Shown in pieces: positions 8,116 to 16,857 of a stretch of DNA of 64,000 nucleotides. This DNA is from Rhodocyclales bacterium. GTDB taxonomy: Bacteria; Pseudomonadota; Gammaproteobacteria; Burkholderiales; Rhodocyclaceae. The notes beneath the pieces are model-generated. The model was not told where the DNA came from. It made no database searches and was given only the letters and a program-made list of their open reading frames with translations. How positions within the stretch are numbered: the stretch's first letter is position 1; the number at the start of each line of letters is the position of its first letter. A program made the translations under genes and the position numbers. The stretch spans positions 101,525-165,524 of the forward strand of contig JACRIX010000084.1 of the NCBI GenBank assembly GCA_016215645.1, in the 5' to 3' direction.

Positions 8116-9195
8116 ATGACTGCAACCCAACTATCCAGGCTGTTTTCCGGTTCATTCCTTGCGATCATCGTGCTTTTTGCGGCAACGCTGCCAATGCCCG
8201 CCGCCGCCGGGAAACACGATGCCAAGGGCGCAGAGTCGAAACCGGATGCGCTCTATCACAACTATTGTTCAGTCTGCCACGGCGACCGCGGCGATGGCCG
8301 CAGCCGTGCCCGAAACAGCCTGAATCCGCCGCCCAGGGATTTCACCACCGCGGGTGAACTGACTCGCGAGGCAATGATTACGATCATTGCCCATGGCAAA
8401 CCCGGCACAGCCATGGTGGGGTGGAAGACCCAGCTCAATGCCGCCGAAATCGAAGGTCTTACGGATTACATTCGCAAGACCTTCATGATCGTGGCACTTG
8501 ATCCAAAGCTCCAGCGCGGCAAAACGCTTTACGCGCAAAATTGCATTGCCTGCCATGGGTCACAGGGACAGGGCAGCACCCTCCCGATAGGCGGCTCCAA
8601 GCCCGCGCGCGATCTGGCGTCACCTCAAGCGCGGGCCGAACTTTCCCGGGAGCGAATGATCTCGTCGGTGACTACCGGACGACCTGGCACTGCCATGGCG
8701 GGCTTTGGCGGTCGAATGCCCGCCGCGGACATCGATGCCGTGGTGGATTACGTGCGTGCGGCCATCATGGTCCCGCAAACCGATATTTCCGGCACCAATG
8801 CCCACGCCGGACGCGCAGGAAGCCCCGCGCCAAAAGCGGCCGCCACCGCCTCGGGGGCGGACATGAAACAGCCCATGCCCAATGCACTGAAAGGCAGTGT
8901 CACCGCCGGCGAACGCTTCTACATGGCAAATTGCGCCACTTGCCATGGGGCCAAAGGTGACGGCAAGGGTCCGCGGGCCTATTTCATCAATCCGAAGCCG
9001 CGCAACTTCCTCGATCCGGCCTTCACCTCCAGCTTCAACAGGCCGGCAATTTACGCGGCAACTTCCATGGGGCGTCAGGGATCGGAAATGCCGGCCTGGA
9101 GCAAGGTGCTTAACGAGCAGGAAATTGCGAATGTTGCCGAGTTCGTGTTTCAGCGTTTCGTCGTAGCCGGGAAAAGGACCGCAAAGGCGAAGTAG
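8116..9195 (+). CDS. Exported triheme cytochrome c (three class I domains)
   Basis: This 359-residue protein has a signal peptide (to about residue 31) and three consecutive class I cytochrome domains with CSVCH (51-55), CIACH (142-146) and CATCH (272-276). Each domain carries a downstream methionine-containing stretch (KPGTAMVGW, RPGTAMAGF, GSEMPAW) suited to His/Met ligation. Domains 1 and 3 share NPPPRDFT/NPKPRNF signatures with the neighbouring gene, so these domains arose by duplication. It probably works as a periplasmic electron wire; donor and acceptor are unknown. It starts a five-gene plus-strand cluster with a gap of 17 bases to the next gene. Confidence 0.87.
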   Translation: MTATQLSRLFSGSFLAIIVLFAATLPMPAAAGKHDAKGAESKPDALYHNYCSVCHGDRGDGRSRARNSLNPPPRDFTTAGELTREAMITIIAHGKPGTAMVGWKTQLNAAEIEGLTDYIRKTFMIVALDPKLQRGKTLYAQNCIACHGSQGQGSTLPIGGSKPARDLASPQARAELSRERMISSVTTGRPGTAMAGFGGRMPAADIDAVVDYVRAAIMVPQTDISGTNAHAGRAGSPAPKAAATASGADMKQPMPNALKGSVTAGERFYMANCATCHGAKGDGKGPRAYFINPKPRNFLDPAFTSSFNRPAIYAATSMGRQGSEMPAWSKVLNEQEIANVAEFVFQRFVVAGKRTAKAK

Positions 9196-9212
9196 CGCGC
9201 CTCCCGATTGGT

Positions 9213-10214
9213 ATGTCCGTCCCTACCCTGGCCGCAGGAATTGCTATAGCGCTTCTCGCCATGCAGGCGCTGGGCGCTTCCGGCAGTGAGCGAAACACCG
9301 ACGGACGCGCTATCTATAATTTCCGCTGTTACTTCTGTCATGGCTATTCCGGAAACGCCAAGACCGTTGCCGCGAGCTTCCTGAACCCGCCACCGGCCGA
9401 CTTTACCAGCGCAACCGCCGCCAGCCTTCCCGAGTCCCGTATTGTCGCCACACTGATACATGGACGGCCCGGGACGGCAATGAAGTCGTTCGCGAGCCTT
9501 CTTTCCGAGGCCGAAATCACCGCGGTGGCGCGCTTCGTGCAAGATGAGTTCGTGATCAACAAGGCACTGAATACCCGCTACCACACACCGGAAAACGGCT
9601 GGCCGGACCACGAGCGGTACCGGATCGCGTTCCCGTTTGCGACCGGCGAGATCAGCATGAGCCAGAGCTGGGAAACCCTCACAGTGGACCAGGCCCGTGG
9701 CAAGCGACTGTTCCTCGGCACCTGCATCAGTTGCCATGACCGCGGACCCAGCGGGCGTGATGACTCGACATGGGAAGCCCGGCCGCTTTCTTTCCCGCGC
9801 AACAATTTCTCCTTCACTGCACCACCGAAGACAGATGCCACCGCAAGCGCAAGCCCCTATGCCATGCATGATGTGCGTCCCAGGGTAAAAGGTTTGACGC
9901 GGTCGGAACGTCTCGGCGAAAAGCTCTTTCAGGGAAATTGTGCGTTTTGCCACGCTGCCGACGGCACCGGAAAAAACTGGATCGGCAGCTTTCTCGAACC
10001 GCATCCACGAAACCTGCGTGATCCTGCTTTCATGGCGCAGATGACACGACCGCGTTTCATCGCCGTCGTCGGCGACGGCCTGCCAAACACATCCATGCCG
10101 GCATGGAAGAATGTCCTCACCGTACGCGAGATTGGCGCGATTGCGGACTATGTCGGCCGCGCCTTTCATTCATTGCAGGCGTCACCGGCGAATCCACCGG
10201 GACAGCGTCCCTGA
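9213..10214 (+). CDS. Exported triheme cytochrome c, paralogue of the preceding gene
   Basis: The 333-residue product has a short signal peptide (to about residue 22) and CYFCH (39-43), CISCH (171-175) and CAFCH (243-247). The first domain (NPPPADFTSA, RPGTAMKSF) and the last (EPHPRNLRDPAFM, TSMPAW) match domains 1 and 3 of the upstream protein. The central domain is more diverged, with an extended insertion before CISCH. The pair probably forms a two-component periplasmic electron path. A degenerate copy of the dispersed 24-bp motif overlaps its stop codon. Confidence 0.85.
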   Translation: MSVPTLAAGIAIALLAMQALGASGSERNTDGRAIYNFRCYFCHGYSGNAKTVAASFLNPPPADFTSATAASLPESRIVATLIHGRPGTAMKSFASLLSEAEITAVARFVQDEFVINKALNTRYHTPENGWPDHERYRIAFPFATGEISMSQSWETLTVDQARGKRLFLGTCISCHDRGPSGRDDSTWEARPLSFPRNNFSFTAPPKTDATASASPYAMHDVRPRVKGLTRSERLGEKLFQGNCAFCHAADGTGKNWIGSFLEPHPRNLRDPAFMAQMTRPRFIAVVGDGLPNTSMPAWKNVLTVREIGAIADYVGRAFHSLQASPANPPGQRP

Positions 10215-10237
10215 TCACCGTGGCAATGGCGCCGACT
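10214..10237 (-). repeat. Dispersed 24-bp motif, copy E (one mismatch)
   Basis: Read on the minus strand this is AGTCGGCGC, 7 bases, ACGGTGAT. It differs from the exact copies by one base (T for C in the right half). It begins on the last base of the triheme cytochrome stop codon. The flanking AG on the left and CAGG on the right also match the copy inside mltB. Confidence 0.6.
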
Positions 10238-10272
10238 CTCGGGGTGCAAGCCAAATCAAATCCGTCCCGCAA

Positions 10273-11127
10273 ATGAAGGGCCGCAGCGCTCCGCCCTGGG
10301 TCGAGTTGATCACCAAGCCCCGATTGCGGGCATCGCACAGCACTGCACTGTTGGTGGCTCTCGCCGCGACAGCGATAGCTACCGGTTGCGCAGCGCCTGG
10401 AGTTTCGCGCCAGGGCCAGTCGTCGCTGAACCATGGGCAGCCAGCTCCTCGATCGGACACCGGGATGACGCTCTGGCGCCTCGGCGAGCTGGCGCGCGCC
10501 GACCATGACGCCATCTTGTTGCGCAGCCCGCAAGGCATCCATGGTGCGATGGATACGTCCGTGGCCCGGAAAATTCTGACCATCGCCGATACGTTGCTGC
10601 ACACACATATCGACGAACCAAAACCGGAATTGGCAATCCTTGGCTCGAACGCCGTCAATGCCTTTGCTTTCTACAACGACGGCCAAGCGACAATCGCCAT
10701 CAGCCTGGGCATGGTCAGGCTGCTGGCGGATGATGACGATGCCTGGGCGGCGCTGATCGGTCATGAGCTGGCGCATTTGCGCCTCGAACATCTCAAGAAG
10801 CAGATTGACCGCCGCCAGCGTACGGACGTTGCAAGTTCCCTCGCGGGTGCGGTACTTTCGGCGTTTGGCTTGCCATTTGCCAGCATTGCAACCGACGCCA
10901 CGGCCGTATTGGCGACCCGCGCCTACAGTCGCGAGGACGAACGCGAGGCGGATCGCGTTGGCCTCGACTACATGCGCAAGGCGGGGTTCGCCGCTGACGG
11001 GGCCATCCGCCTGCAACAACAACTCCTTGCCGCCAGCAGCAACTCGGCGATGCCATTCCTTAGCACCCACCCCGGCGGAGCGGAGCGCATCGAGAATCTC
11101 AGGAAATTGATGCATAGTGGGAACTGA
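10273..11127 (+). CDS. M48 family metallopeptidase, lipoprotein
   Basis: The start at 10273 (MKGRSAPPW) places a lipobox (IATGC, Cys 39) after one hydrophobic segment; longer in-frame extensions run into the upstream gene. The 284-residue product has the zinc-binding HELAH (164-168) and a downstream EREAD (about 223-227) giving the third ligand, as in M48C peptidases such as LoiP and BepA. These act on misfolded outer-membrane proteins from the periplasmic face. Its place inside a cytochrome operon suggests quality control of cytochromes or their outer-membrane partners, which is inference. Length and motifs are complete, so it should be active. Confidence 0.85.
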   Translation: MKGRSAPPWVELITKPRLRASHSTALLVALAATAIATGCAAPGVSRQGQSSLNHGQPAPRSDTGMTLWRLGELARADHDAILLRSPQGIHGAMDTSVARKILTIADTLLHTHIDEPKPELAILGSNAVNAFAFYNDGQATIAISLGMVRLLADDDDAWAALIGHELAHLRLEHLKKQIDRRQRTDVASSLAGAVLSAFGLPFASIATDATAVLATRAYSREDEREADRVGLDYMRKAGFAADGAIRLQQQLLAASSNSAMPFLSTHPGGAERIENLRKLMHSGN

Positions 11128-11166
11128 ACGCAGCCAGAACGTACCTCGAATAACGGAGACCTCGCT

Positions 11167-11772
11167 ATGCGTATCGACATTGCCGGAACCTCATTGCTGG
11201 TGGCCATCGCTGTCACAAATATCGCGTCGGCAAACACCGGTGCAGAACGCATTGAAGCAATCGCCCATGAACGTTGCGAAGCCTGTCACGGACAAGGCGG
11301 CCAGGGAAACAACGCAATGTTTCCCAAGTTGAGCGGCCAGAATGCCAATTACCTGGTGCAGCAGATGTTCAACTTCAAGAGCGGCGCCCGCCGCAGTTCG
11401 GTCATGGAGCCACAATTGGCCGACCTGAGCGGCGACGATATTGTGCAACTGGCACGCTACTTCAGCATCCGGGCCCTAAAGCCGATACCAGCCAATGATG
11501 CCCCACTCGCCACTCAGGGACGTCACATCTACATGCAGGGCAACCCGGCCAGCGGGGTTGCGGCTTGCTATGTCTGCCACGGTCCGACCGCGCGCGGCGG
11601 TCACATGCTGCCGCGACTGGCCGGTCAGCATGCCGACTACCTGGAACTTCAGTTGCGTCGGTTCATCGAACGTTCGCGAACCACAGACCAGACCCTGATG
11701 CATTCCGTGGCGACGAAAATGACGGACCAGGAAATCCGCGCCGTCAGCCATTTCCTCTCCGGCCTCGATTGA
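11167..11772 (+). CDS. Diheme cytochrome c, c4-like
   Basis: This 201-residue exported protein has a signal peptide to about residue 22 and two similar domains with CEACH (37-41) and CYVCH (134-138). Each domain has the pattern MFPKLSGQ or MLPRLAGQ followed by Y-L-x-x-Q, diagnostic of cytochrome c4 and c4-like proteins. These are two-domain periplasmic carriers that often feed terminal oxidases or reductases. GGAGA lies about 7 bases before the ATG. A methionine in the latter part of each domain can supply the sixth ligand. It follows the M48 gene by 39 bases. Confidence 0.88.
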   Translation: MRIDIAGTSLLVAIAVTNIASANTGAERIEAIAHERCEACHGQGGQGNNAMFPKLSGQNANYLVQQMFNFKSGARRSSVMEPQLADLSGDDIVQLARYFSIRALKPIPANDAPLATQGRHIYMQGNPASGVAACYVCHGPTARGGHMLPRLAGQHADYLELQLRRFIERSRTTDQTLMHSVATKMTDQEIRAVSHFLSGLD

Positions 11773-11784
11773 GGCTGGCACGTC

Positions 11785-12276
11785 GTGAAGACGCTGCTGG
11801 TGGTGTACCACTCGGTGACCGATGGCACAGGGCAAATGGCGAAAGCCCTTGTTGTCGGCGCGCAACAGGAAACCGGCGTTTCGACTCGCCTGCTCTGCGC
11901 GCCGGATGCATCTCCGGACGACGTGATCGACGCGCAGGGCTATGTATTTGCCACTCCGGAAAATCTTGCGGCAATCTCGGGAATGATGAAGGATTTTTTC
12001 GACCGTTGTTACTATCCGGCGCTGGATCGGATCAACGGCCGCCCTTACGCATCACTGATCTGCGCCGGCAGCGATGGCAGCAACGCGGCGCGCCAGATCG
12101 CGCGCATCGCGACGGGATGGCGCCTGAAGCCCGTCGCTGAGCCGCTGATTGTCTGCACCCAGGCGCAGACTACAGACGAAATTCTCGCGCCCAAGACAAT
12201 CGCTGCCGAAGATCTGGTGCGCTGCCGCGATCTGGGAACCCAACTTGCGGCAGGCATCGCGCTGGGCATCTACTAA
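11785..12276 (+). CDS. Flavodoxin-like FMN protein (NAD(P)H-dependent reductase family)
   Basis: The 163-residue cytoplasmic protein begins at a GTG at 11785. Its N-terminus LLVVYHSVTDGTGQMAKAL is a flavodoxin-type phosphate-binding loop. The loop is followed by a YVFATPENLAAISGMMKDFFDR segment like the FMN-contact region of WrbA and NAD(P)H:quinone reductase-like flavoproteins. It probably reduces a quinone or another small acceptor. It lies 12 bases after the diheme cytochrome gene, so it is likely co-transcribed, yet it has no export signal, which separates it from the periplasmic cytochromes. Substrate unknown. Confidence 0.8.
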   Translation: MKTLLVVYHSVTDGTGQMAKALVVGAQQETGVSTRLLCAPDASPDDVIDAQGYVFATPENLAAISGMMKDFFDRCYYPALDRINGRPYASLICAGSDGSNAARQIARIATGWRLKPVAEPLIVCTQAQTTDEILAPKTIAAEDLVRCRDLGTQLAAGIALGIY

Positions 12277-12281
12277 TAGTA

Positions 12282-12302
12282 ACCCCGGCACAAGGCCGGG
12301 GT
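12282..12302. terminator. GC-rich hairpin between convergent genes
   Basis: A perfect 8-bp stem ACCCCGGC/GCCGGGGT with a 5-base loop lies in the 47-base gap between the flavodoxin-like gene and lysC, which converge. There is no T-run on either strand, so it is terminator-like rather than a canonical Rho-independent terminator. Confidence 0.55.
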
Positions 12303-12323
12303 CTCGGGCACTGCCAGGTACGG

Positions 12324-13562
12324 TCAGGCTACCTGGTCGAGGCCAAAGGCGCGATGCAGGACCCTCACCGCAAGCTCCAGATACTTCTCGTCCACCACCA
12401 CGGAAATCTTGATCTCGGACGTCGAAATCATCTGGATGTTGATGCCTTCCTCGGCCAGGGTGCGGAACATCTTGCTCGCCACACCGGGATGCGAGCGCAT
12501 GCCGACGCCGACCGCGGACACCTTGCAGATCTTGTTGTCGCCGTCGATCGCGCGGGCACCGACGTGCGGGCAAATCTGCTCTTCCAGCATCTTGCGGGTA
12601 CGCGCATAGTCGCCGCGATTCACGGTGAAGGAAAAGTCCGTGGTGCCGTCATGCCCGACGTTCTGGATGATCATGTCGACGTCGATGTTGTTCTCGGCAA
12701 TCGGGCCGAGGATCTGATAGGCGATGCCGGGGCGGTCGGGTACGCCCAGCACGGTAAGCTTGGCTTCGTCGCGATTGAAGGCGATACCGGAAATGATCGG
12801 TTGTTCCATGTTCTTGTCTTCCTCGAAAGTAATCAGCGTGCCGGAAGTCTCCTTTCCCTCTTCTTCGAGACTGGAAAGCACGCGCAGCTTGACCTTGTAT
12901 TTGCCGGCAAATTCCACGGAACGGATCTGCAGGACTTTGGAGCCGAGGCTCGCCAACTCCAGCATTTCCTCGAAGGTGACGCGCTCCAGCTTGCGCGCCT
13001 CGGGAACGATGCGTGGATCGGTGGTGTAAACGCCGTCGACATCCGTATAGATCTGGCACTCGTCGGCCTTCAGCGCGGCCGCCAGGGCGACACCGGACGT
13101 ATCCGAGCCGCCGCGGCCGAGGGTGGTGATGTTTCCGTCCTCATCGACCCCCTGGAAGCCGGCGACGATGACCACGGTCCCCTTGTCGAGATCGAGGCGC
13201 ATGTTGCCTTCGTCAATATGCAGAATGCGCGCCTTGGTATGCGTCGAGTCGGTCAGAACCTTGACCTGCCCACCGGTATAGCTGCGCGCCTCGACGCCGA
13301 TATCCTTGAGCGCCATCGCCAGCAAGGCGATCGTCACCTGCTCCCCGGTGGAAATCATGACGTCCAGTTCGCGCCCATCGGGCTGGGGCGAAACATCCTT
13401 GGCCAAAGCGATCAGGCGATTGGTTTCGCCACTCATCGCCGAAACCACCACCACCAGCTGATGCCCTTGCGCCTTCCAGCGCGCCACGCGCCTGGCGACA
13501 TTGCGGATGCGCTCCGGCGACCCCATCGAGGTCCCGCCGTATTTTTGAACAATCAATGCCAT
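12324..13562 (-). CDS. lysC: Aspartate kinase
   Basis: Catalyses ATP-dependent phosphorylation of aspartate, the first step to lysine, threonine and methionine. The start at 13562 gives MALIVQKYGGTSMGS, the canonical N-terminus with the K-Y-G-G-T-S phosphate loop. The 412-residue length matches monofunctional aspartokinases. FSGRGGSDT-type and DVDGVYTTDPR motifs of the amino-acid kinase fold are present. Two C-terminal ACT domains (about residues 265-410, with LGVPDRPGIAYQI and GVGMRSHPGVASKMF) should bind lysine and/or threonine for feedback inhibition. It stands alone, convergent with the cytochrome operon. Confidence 0.97.
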   Translation of the reverse strand: MALIVQKYGGTSMGSPERIRNVARRVARWKAQGHQLVVVVSAMSGETNRLIALAKDVSPQPDGRELDVMISTGEQVTIALLAMALKDIGVEARSYTGGQVKVLTDSTHTKARILHIDEGNMRLDLDKGTVVIVAGFQGVDEDGNITTLGRGGSDTSGVALAAALKADECQIYTDVDGVYTTDPRIVPEARKLERVTFEEMLELASLGSKVLQIRSVEFAGKYKVKLRVLSSLEEEGKETSGTLITFEEDKNMEQPIISGIAFNRDEAKLTVLGVPDRPGIAYQILGPIAENNIDVDMIIQNVGHDGTTDFSFTVNRGDYARTRKMLEEQICPHVGARAIDGDNKICKVSAVGVGMRSHPGVASKMFRTLAEEGINIQMISTSEIKISVVVDEKYLELAVRVLHRAFGLDQVA

Positions 13563-13666
13563 TGAAATGCTCTGCCGAACAAAAAAGGAGATTTTACCCG
13601 AGGTCACCCGCGCTTGCGGTGAATCATCGGCAAGCAAGAAGCCGGTTTGGCGCGACGAAACACCAT

Positions 13667-14512
13667 TCAGGGACTCACCCGTACGGTCAGGCCGCCAGTT
13701 CTGAGCCTCTCGGCAAAATCCTCCATCCAGGCCTGCGGCAGGCGCCCCAATCGCGGCGCCTCGGGCTGCATCGATTGCCGCGCCAGGCCATACAGATGCA
13801 CCCCGGCGAGCATCGGGGCGATGGACAGCAGCAAGCCAAGGTAAGCCTGTAATTCATGCTCATCCGGCGCGGCACCATCCAGGCTGAACAGGCAGGTTTG
13901 CACCCAGGTCGGCGCCAGACTCGCGCACAACGCAAGGCGCCGTGCGACCGCCTCGGGACGCAAGCGGCTGCCATTGATACGCGCCATTGCGCGTGCCGAG
14001 CCTGCGTCGAGCTTGAACCATACTTCGCCGCCCATGCCGCCGATCAGCCCAAGCCCACGCTGCACCGACTTGCGATCGAGCAGGCTGCCGTTGGTGATGA
14101 CACGCACCGGCATGGCATTGCTCAAGCCATGCTGCTCCAGCACGCGTCCGACGAGCGTCACCGCGTCGGCGAACTCGGCGGCGCTGGTCGGTTCGCCGTT
14201 GCCGGAAAACGCGACATCGACCAGACGGCGCGAATCCGCGGGCACGCGCGTCGCCATAAAGTCGCCTGCCGTCGCCGAATGCAGGAAGCCATCCAGTTCG
14301 CTCTCGAGCAAGGCAAGGTCGATAGGCGGCGGCCCGCCGCGGACGAGATCGGGAACCTGGCAATACATGCAGCGCCAGTTGCAGGCGTTGTTGGGATTCA
14401 GGTTGATCCCGACCGATACGCCGCCGGCACGCCGGGAAATCACCGGATATACATAGTGCATGCCGGCACTGTCCCGGGAGTGATCGTCAATAGTTAGCGC
14501 TTTTGATGGCAT
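13667..14512 (-). CDS. Radical SAM protein of unknown substrate
   Basis: The chosen start (14512, MPSKALTIDD) gives 281 residues. The cluster motif CNWRCMYC (C-x3-C-x2-C) follows NLNPNNA and should bind a 4Fe-4S cluster and S-adenosylmethionine. FSGNGEPTSAAEF is a GGE-like SAM-binding motif of the COG0731-type radical SAM family. LITNGSLL-like VRITNGSLLD and WFKLDAGS strands complete a partial TIM barrel. It lacks a SPASM extension. It diverges from queD, which hints at, but does not show, a link to 7-deazapurine or pterin metabolism. It is longer than QueE and its flanking residues differ, so QueE is not called. Confidence 0.8.
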   Translation of the reverse strand: MPSKALTIDDHSRDSAGMHYVYPVISRRAGGVSVGINLNPNNACNWRCMYCQVPDLVRGGPPPIDLALLESELDGFLHSATAGDFMATRVPADSRRLVDVAFSGNGEPTSAAEFADAVTLVGRVLEQHGLSNAMPVRVITNGSLLDRKSVQRGLGLIGGMGGEVWFKLDAGSARAMARINGSRLRPEAVARRLALCASLAPTWVQTCLFSLDGAAPDEHELQAYLGLLLSIAPMLAGVHLYGLARQSMQPEAPRLGRLPQAWMEDFAERLRTGGLTVRVSP

Positions 14513-14537
14513 GCGGGTTTGCGTGGGCAAATTTGAA

Positions 14538-14561
14538 AGTCGGCGCTGGCGGGACGGCGAT
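14538..14561 (+). repeat. Dispersed 24-bp motif, copy A (exact)
   Basis: AGTCGGCGC, 7 bases, ACGGCGAT, flanked by AA on the left and TT on the right. It lies in the short divergent gap between the radical SAM gene and queD, ending about 10 bases before a TATAAT box, so it covers the -35 area of the presumed queD promoter. Confidence 0.75.
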
Positions 14562-14571
14562 TTGCCACCGC

Positions 14572-14577
14572 TATAAT
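14572..14577 (+). promoter_or_regulatory. -10 box for queD
   Basis: A perfect TATAAT is preceded by CCGC and lies 60 bases before the queD ATG. No good -35 hexamer is seen at 16-18 bases; that position falls within the dispersed motif copy A. Confidence 0.5.
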
Positions 14578-14637
14578 CCGGCAGCTTCGTCCGCTGCCAG
14601 TCGCGGACACTTTGCCACAATCCGGGCGACCCCGACC

Positions 14638-15081
14638 ATGCGCATAACCCGCCGCCTCGAATTCGACGCGGGCCATCGAATCCCCAATCACCAAAGCCAG
14701 TGCCGGCACTTGCACGGCCACCGCTACGCCATCGAAATCACGCTCAGCGGAGGCGTCATCGACGCCTCCGAGCGGCCGGACGATGGAATGGTGATGGACT
14801 TCTCCGAAGTCAAGGCGATCGCCAAGCGCCATGTCGTCGACCTCTGGGATCACGCTTTCCTGGTCTGGTGCAAGGACCAGGCGGTAGTCGGGTTTCTCGC
14901 CGGGCTCCCCGAACACAAGACGGTGGTGCTTGATCGCGTGCCCACGGCCGAGAATCTCGCCAGCCTCGCCTTTGCCATTCTCGACCCGCTCTACCGCGAC
15001 AGCTACGGCAACCATCTTCGGCTGGAACGAGTGCGGCTTTACGAAACGCCGAACTGCTGGGCCGACGCCGATCGCCCCTGA
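14638..15081 (+). CDS. queD: 6-carboxy-5,6,7,8-tetrahydropterin synthase family (QueD/PTPS)
   Basis: The 147-residue protein is a compact T-fold enzyme. Zinc ligands are the early His (H13 in FDAGHR) and the H-G-H pair (H26 and H28); Cys 22 lies at the catalytic position (QCRHLHGH). LWDHAFLV and a C-terminal RLYETPNCWA with the conserved Glu for pterin binding are also present. It converts dihydroneopterin triphosphate to 6-carboxytetrahydropterin in queuosine and 7-deazaguanine synthesis. Other queuosine genes are not in the window. No Shine-Dalgarno is obvious before the ATG. Confidence 0.92.
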   Translation: MRITRRLEFDAGHRIPNHQSQCRHLHGHRYAIEITLSGGVIDASERPDDGMVMDFSEVKAIAKRHVVDLWDHAFLVWCKDQAVVGFLAGLPEHKTVVLDRVPTAENLASLAFAILDPLYRDSYGNHLRLERVRLYETPNCWADADRP

Positions 15082-15150
15082 TGCCGGGCGTCTTGCGGCA
15101 TGAACCTGTTCCACCAAGCGGAACCGAATCTCGGTAGTGATTTCTGTGGA

Positions 15151-15179
15151 TTGTCCGCAGGCGCGTCCAGTGCTATGGT
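15151..15179 (+). promoter_or_regulatory. Sigma-70-like promoter for the acyl-CoA ligase operon
   Basis: TTGTCC (15151-15156) and TATGGT (15174-15179) are separated by exactly 17 bases, 51 bases upstream of the ligase ATG. Both hexamers match consensus at four of six positions. Confidence 0.5.
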
Positions 15180-15230
15180 TGCCACCCCTAGGCTGGCACA
15201 CGACCAGCACCACAGAGAGGAGAATCTCCA

Positions 15231-16856
15231 ATGCTTGGCCTGATGATGAATCAGCCGCTGATGATTTCCGGACTGCTGCGGCATGCCGAGGCAAATCACG
15301 GCGATACCGAAATCGTGTCTCGCCTGGCAGTTGGCGGCACCCATCGCTACACGTATGCCGCCGCCGCGAAGCGGTCGCGCCAACTGGCAAAGGCCCTGAT
15401 AGCGCTTGGGGTCAAGGCGGAGGACCGGATCGGTACGCTGGCCTGGAACACGCACCGACACTTCGAAATCTATTACGCCGTCTCAGGCATGGCGGCGATC
15501 TGCCACACGATCAACCCGCGCCTCTTTCCCGAGCAGATTTCCTACATCGTCAATCATGCCGACGATCGCTTCATCTTTTTCGATGTGACTTTCGTCAAGT
15601 TGGTCGAAGCCTTGATTCCCCACTGCCCCGGTGTCAAGGGCTGGGTCATCATGTGCAATCACGATGAGATCCCGGAAAACGCGATTCCTGGCTTGCTCTG
15701 CCACGAGGAAATCGTTGCCGCGCAACGCGACGATTTCGAATGGCCCGAGTTCGACGAGAACACGGCGTCCTCGCTTTGCTATACCTCGGGAACCACCGGC
15801 AATCCCAAGGGCGTGCTGTATTCCCATCGCTCCACGGTGCTGCATGCCTACGGAGCCAGCCTGCCGGATGCCCTGGGCGCTTCCGCGCGCGACTGCATCC
15901 TGCCCGTGGTGCCGATGTTCCATGTCAACGCCTGGGGCCTGCCCTATGCTTGCGCGCTGACCGGCGCCAAGCTGGTCATGCCAGGTCCGCATCTGGACGG
16001 CGCCAGCCTCTACTCGCTGTTCGAGGAGGAAGGCGTGACCATGTCCGCCGGCGTGCCGACCATCTGGCTCGGCCTGCTCCAGTACCTGCAGGGCAACAAG
16101 CTCAAGCTGTCGACCGTCAAGCGCCTCGTGATCGGCGGCTCAGCGGCGCCGCCGGCGATGATCCGCGCCTTCGACGAGCACTTCGGCATCACCGTACTGC
16201 ATGCCTGGGGCATGACAGAAATGAGCCCGCTCGGCACGGTCAATACCTACAAGTTCAAACACCTTGCCCTACCGGCTGAAGAGCGTGATCGAATTCGCCT
16301 CAAGCAAGGCCGCGGAATCTTCGGCGTCGAGCTGAAGATTGTCGATAGTGAGGGCGTTTCCCTGCCCACCGACGGCAAGGCCTTCGGCGATCTGATGGTG
16401 CGCGGCCCCTGGATCACCAGCGGCTATTACAAGAGTGAAGGCGGCAATGCGCTGCGCGACGGCTGGTTCCCCACCGGTGACGTCGCCACCATCGATCCCG
16501 ACGGTTATATGCAGATCACCGATCGCTCCAAGGACGTCATCAAGTCCGGCGGCGAATGGATCTCCTCGATTGACCTGGAGAATATCGCGGTCGCCCACCC
16601 GGCGGTGGCTGAGGCCGCCGTGATCGGCGCCGCCCACCCGAAGTGGGACGAGCGCCCGCTGCTGGTCGTCGTCAGGAAGCCGGGACTGGAAGTCGGCCGC
16701 GATGAATTGATCGCCTTCTATGACGGAAAGGTCGCCAAGTGGTGGATACCCGACGATGTGATTTTCGTTGACGACCTGCCGCATACCGCGACCGGCAAGT
16801 TGTCGAAGCTGCAGCTGCGCGACCGGCTGCGCGAATACCGCTTTCCTGGAGCCTGA
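15231..16856 (+). CDS. Fatty acid/acyl-CoA ligase, AMP-forming (AlkK/DmdB-like)
   Basis: This 541-residue ANL-superfamily enzyme activates a carboxylate through an acyl-adenylate and transfers it to CoA. The P-loop motif [11 protein letters not shown] begins near residue 184. [10 protein letters not shown] is the A5 motif, [25 protein letters not shown] carries the A7-A8 hinge, and the catalytic lysine lies in [10 protein letters not shown] near the C-terminus. The close spacing of motifs and the length match medium- to long-chain and methylthiopropionate-type ligases. A GGAG site precedes the ATG. It is the first of three tightly packed genes (ligase, GST, crotonase) suggesting breakdown of an organic acid; the substrate cannot be read from sequence. 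Confidence 0.92.
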   Translation: MLGLMMNQPLMISGLLRHAEANHGDTEIVSRLAVGGTHRYTYAAAAKRSRQLAKALIALGVKAEDRIGTLAWNTHRHFEIYYAVSGMAAICHTINPRLFPEQISYIVNHADDRFIFFDVTFVKLVEALIPHCPGVKGWVIMCNHDEIPENAIPGLLCHEEIVAAQRDDFEWPEFDENTASSLCYTSGTTGNPKGVLYSHRSTVLHAYGASLPDALGASARDCILPVVPMFHVNAWGLPYACALTGAKLVMPGPHLDGASLYSLFEEEGVTMSAGVPTIWLGLLQYLQGNKLKLSTVKRLVIGGSAAPPAMIRAFDEHFGITVLHAWGMTEMSPLGTVNTYKFKHLALPAEERDRIRLKQGRGIFGVELKIVDSEGVSLPTDGKAFGDLMVRGPWITSGYYKSEGGNALRDGWFPTGDVATIDPDGYMQITDRSKDVIKSGGEWISSIDLENIAVAHPAVAEAAVIGAAHPKWDERPLLVVVRKPGLEVGRDELIAFYDGKVAKWWIPDDVIFVDDLPHTATGKLSKLQLRDRLREYRFPGA

Positions 16857-16857
16857 A

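Noticed and set aside
13667..14512. Calling the radical SAM gene queE because it faces queD
   Set aside because: Its length and the residues around the cluster motif differ from QueE, and divergent position alone is weak evidence.
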